A DNA stretch of 64,000 bases, from NCBI RefSeq assembly GCF_014055025.1, contig NZ_CP059571.1, forward strand, positions 1,922,001 to 1,986,000, written 5' to 3'. The position numbers were made by a program, and so were the translations under genes. Each line of letters opens with the position of its first letter. Position 1 is the first letter of the stretch. The DNA comes from Neisseria bacilliformis (GTDB lineage: Bacteria; Pseudomonadota; Gammaproteobacteria; Burkholderiales; Neisseriaceae). Below the pieces are notes generated by a model. It was not told the DNA's origin. It did no database searches and saw only the letters and a program-made list of their open reading frames with translations. Below are positions 63,601 to 64,000 of the stretch, one piece after another.

Positions 63601-64000
63601 CGGCAGCATCCGCCCCGCGTGTTTGCGGCTCGGAGGCCGTCTGAAAACCCTGTTGCGCCGGTGCGGCAAAGGTTTCGGAAACGTCATCCCCGCGTGCCTG
63701 CGGCAAAGCCGTGTTTTCTCGCGCCGCCCGCAGCCGCGCCAATGCCGACTGCGGCGCGGATTGCGGCGCGTCCGCCCTGGCGGCGGCGGGCTCGGGCGGA
63801 TTGCCCGCAGGCACGGCGGCGGGCGCGTCCAACGTCTGCGGCGGCGCGGCATCCGCCTGCGGCGCGGCCCGTAAACCTTCCAGCCGCGCCACCCGCCGCC
63901 GCAAATCGTCCACCTCGCGGCGCAGCGCGTCCGCCTCATCCCGCCCGCGCCCCCGCTCCGCTTCAAACAGCCAGGCCGCCGCCCACAAAGCCGCGCCGGT
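60641..64000 (-). CDS. DUF2339 multi-pass membrane protein (5' end beyond window)
   Basis: At least 1115 residues are present, and the frame stays open past the right edge, so the true start lies outside. An N-terminal coiled coil (EADALRREVDDLRRRVARLE) precedes a low-complexity region (about 250 residues) and then roughly 28 hydrophobic helices, the DUF2339 layout. GNPLLKTGVVVLFLGLAFLLRYA is a typical family opening of the membrane part. The low-complexity region contains five AG-DUS in 266 bases and a duplicated GFQTASEPQ-RGADAAAQQ unit. Function is unknown. It overlaps gloB by eight bases. Confidence 0.87.
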   Translation of the reverse strand, partial: TGAALWAAAWLFEAERGRGRDEADALRREVDDLRRRVARLEGLRAAPQADAAPPQTLDAPAAVPAGNPPEPAAARADAPQSAPQSALARLRAARENTALPQARGDDVSETFAAPAQQGFQTASEPQTRGADAAAQQGLQQDFQTASAPARETAALSDGADFAAAAEAAVPQGFQTASEPQARGADAAAQQDWQRGFQTASAPRRPSENVPTAPQDAGNTLWAWFVRGNPLLKTGVVVLFLGLAFLLRYASERVQIPVGLRYLTVAGAGLAAALAGWKLQGRRREYGLVLEGFGMAVMYLTALAALKLHPLLPAPVVFAAMAALVAAAAAMAVKQDAQPMAQAALVGGLAAPLLVSDGSGQYVVLFSYLALLNAGVAAVAWFKAWRPLNLTGFAGTFLIGAAWGLRDYAPPLFASVEPFLLYHWLLYTLVALFFARRRLLDAEADDAPPLADNATLDEIFTRIAAHGMRVPLPDHTLLFGTAFAAFGLQWAMVKHWPHGAGWSALGFAAAYALFALLLRGEGGLRPLRQAFAALALVWATLAVPLFFNGADTASLWTLEAALVYWFGLRQRLPHLRLSALAVYLLAALAQLAAFRVGAGVSGGLIQGSPTAALLAAAGGGLLYFSWAQYRREGSAAWERGFQTAAAAAALFYASLLPLLLFASAKPLMTAYALLALAWAACRYRQGQAVFAVFALLCALVLPLAYLADPFCCFAFLPLGARHALPLFDAAHYLLLSAALAAAAWLLSRPQRGGAGQAAGAVVLAIALALADAAWRGVLWPSENAARWLHPVLLLAPFVFAARYLRRRGAQYLLLAAALFYAALLLPENFRAAPFAAWGILAAHTALAAWLLSDEGADTEDADGGFTAAVHAAALLLFGLLWQKLVFQTASLWLGGVWLQLTWLAVPAAYLLLSAKARPALFARHPSAYRAFGGAACALAAAAWLLWANFSAPHAPSPLPYLPVFNPLELAAAALLWFGFAALPRLGRNENARRAGFYALCAAAFLTISAGVMRLWHFYGGTAWRADALLRSVGLQAGLSVVWALAAIVLMVSGNRSGRRARWMAGAVLMGVVVVKLFLVELGNSGGIERIASFIIVGLLLLLVGWFAPVPPREGEGGGDE

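Overview
The window is a chromosomal piece of a GC-rich betaproteobacterium of the family Neisseriaceae. The main evidence is the 12-base DNA uptake sequence AGGCCGTCTGAA (the AG-DUS dialect), which occurs dozens of times, mostly as inverted pairs between genes where it doubles as a terminator. Gene content (bamD/comL, metXW, pgm, gmk-rpoZ-spoT, zur) also fits Neisseria. An AG-DUS species of the elongata/bacilliformis type is likely, but the species cannot be fixed from sequence reading alone.

Layout. 0-6 kb: rluD and bamD (divergent, start codons overlapping), pdxH, thiD, a TatD-family nuclease, rlmJ. 6-13 kb: alaS with an unusual insertion, an AT-richer DUF262/DUF1524 (GmrSD-like) gene, a CPBP membrane protease and a frameshifted PEBP gene; here uptake sequences switch to Simonsiella/Kingella-type dialects. 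13-19 kb: a DUF815 ATPase, a b561-type cytochrome, luxS-mtnN, gph, recX, apaH. 19-26 kb: an MFS transporter between long direct repeats, an SPFH/NfeD pair, a 42-residue membrane protein, recA, a COG0523 GTPase with zur, folA. 26-36 kb: uvrA, whose 3' end changes composition abruptly, followed by an AT-rich P-loop ATPase split at an A9 tract, a broken REP-associated (RAYT) transposase, a FAS-I-like acyltransferase, a truncated ORF behind an FNR-like promoter, and sbcB; this is a second zone of foreign uptake-sequence dialects. 36-48 kb: metF, adk, metX-metW, tenA, a Cof-type phosphatase, an L,D-transpeptidase and a very large TonB-dependent receptor. 48-64 kb: pgk, spoT-rpoZ-gmk, apt, pgm, a LysM lytic transglycosylase, azlCD, gloB and a large DUF2339 membrane protein that runs off the right edge.

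Most genes are core functions: nucleotide salvage and stringent response (gmk, rpoZ, spoT, apt, adk), methionine, folate and AI-2 metabolism (metX, metW, metF, folA, luxS, mtnN), DNA repair (recA, recX, uvrA, sbcB), B6 and thiamine salvage (pdxH, thiD, tenA), and envelope upkeep (bamD, transglycosylase, L,D-transpeptidase, TonB receptor).

The intergenic DNA is unusually repeat-rich. I see four superimposed families: AG-DUS hairpins; GTAGGGTGTGT...CACGCGG units, which also flank the RAYT gene; modular double-hairpin repeats with GTAGG/CCTAC ends and interchangeable cores; and a roughly 165-bp MITE-like element with TA target duplications, which sits at the stop codons of two genes. Possibly new biology lies in the P-loop ATPase locus, the DUF262 gene, the repeat/RAYT system, and uptake-sequence dialects as markers of cross-genus gene import.
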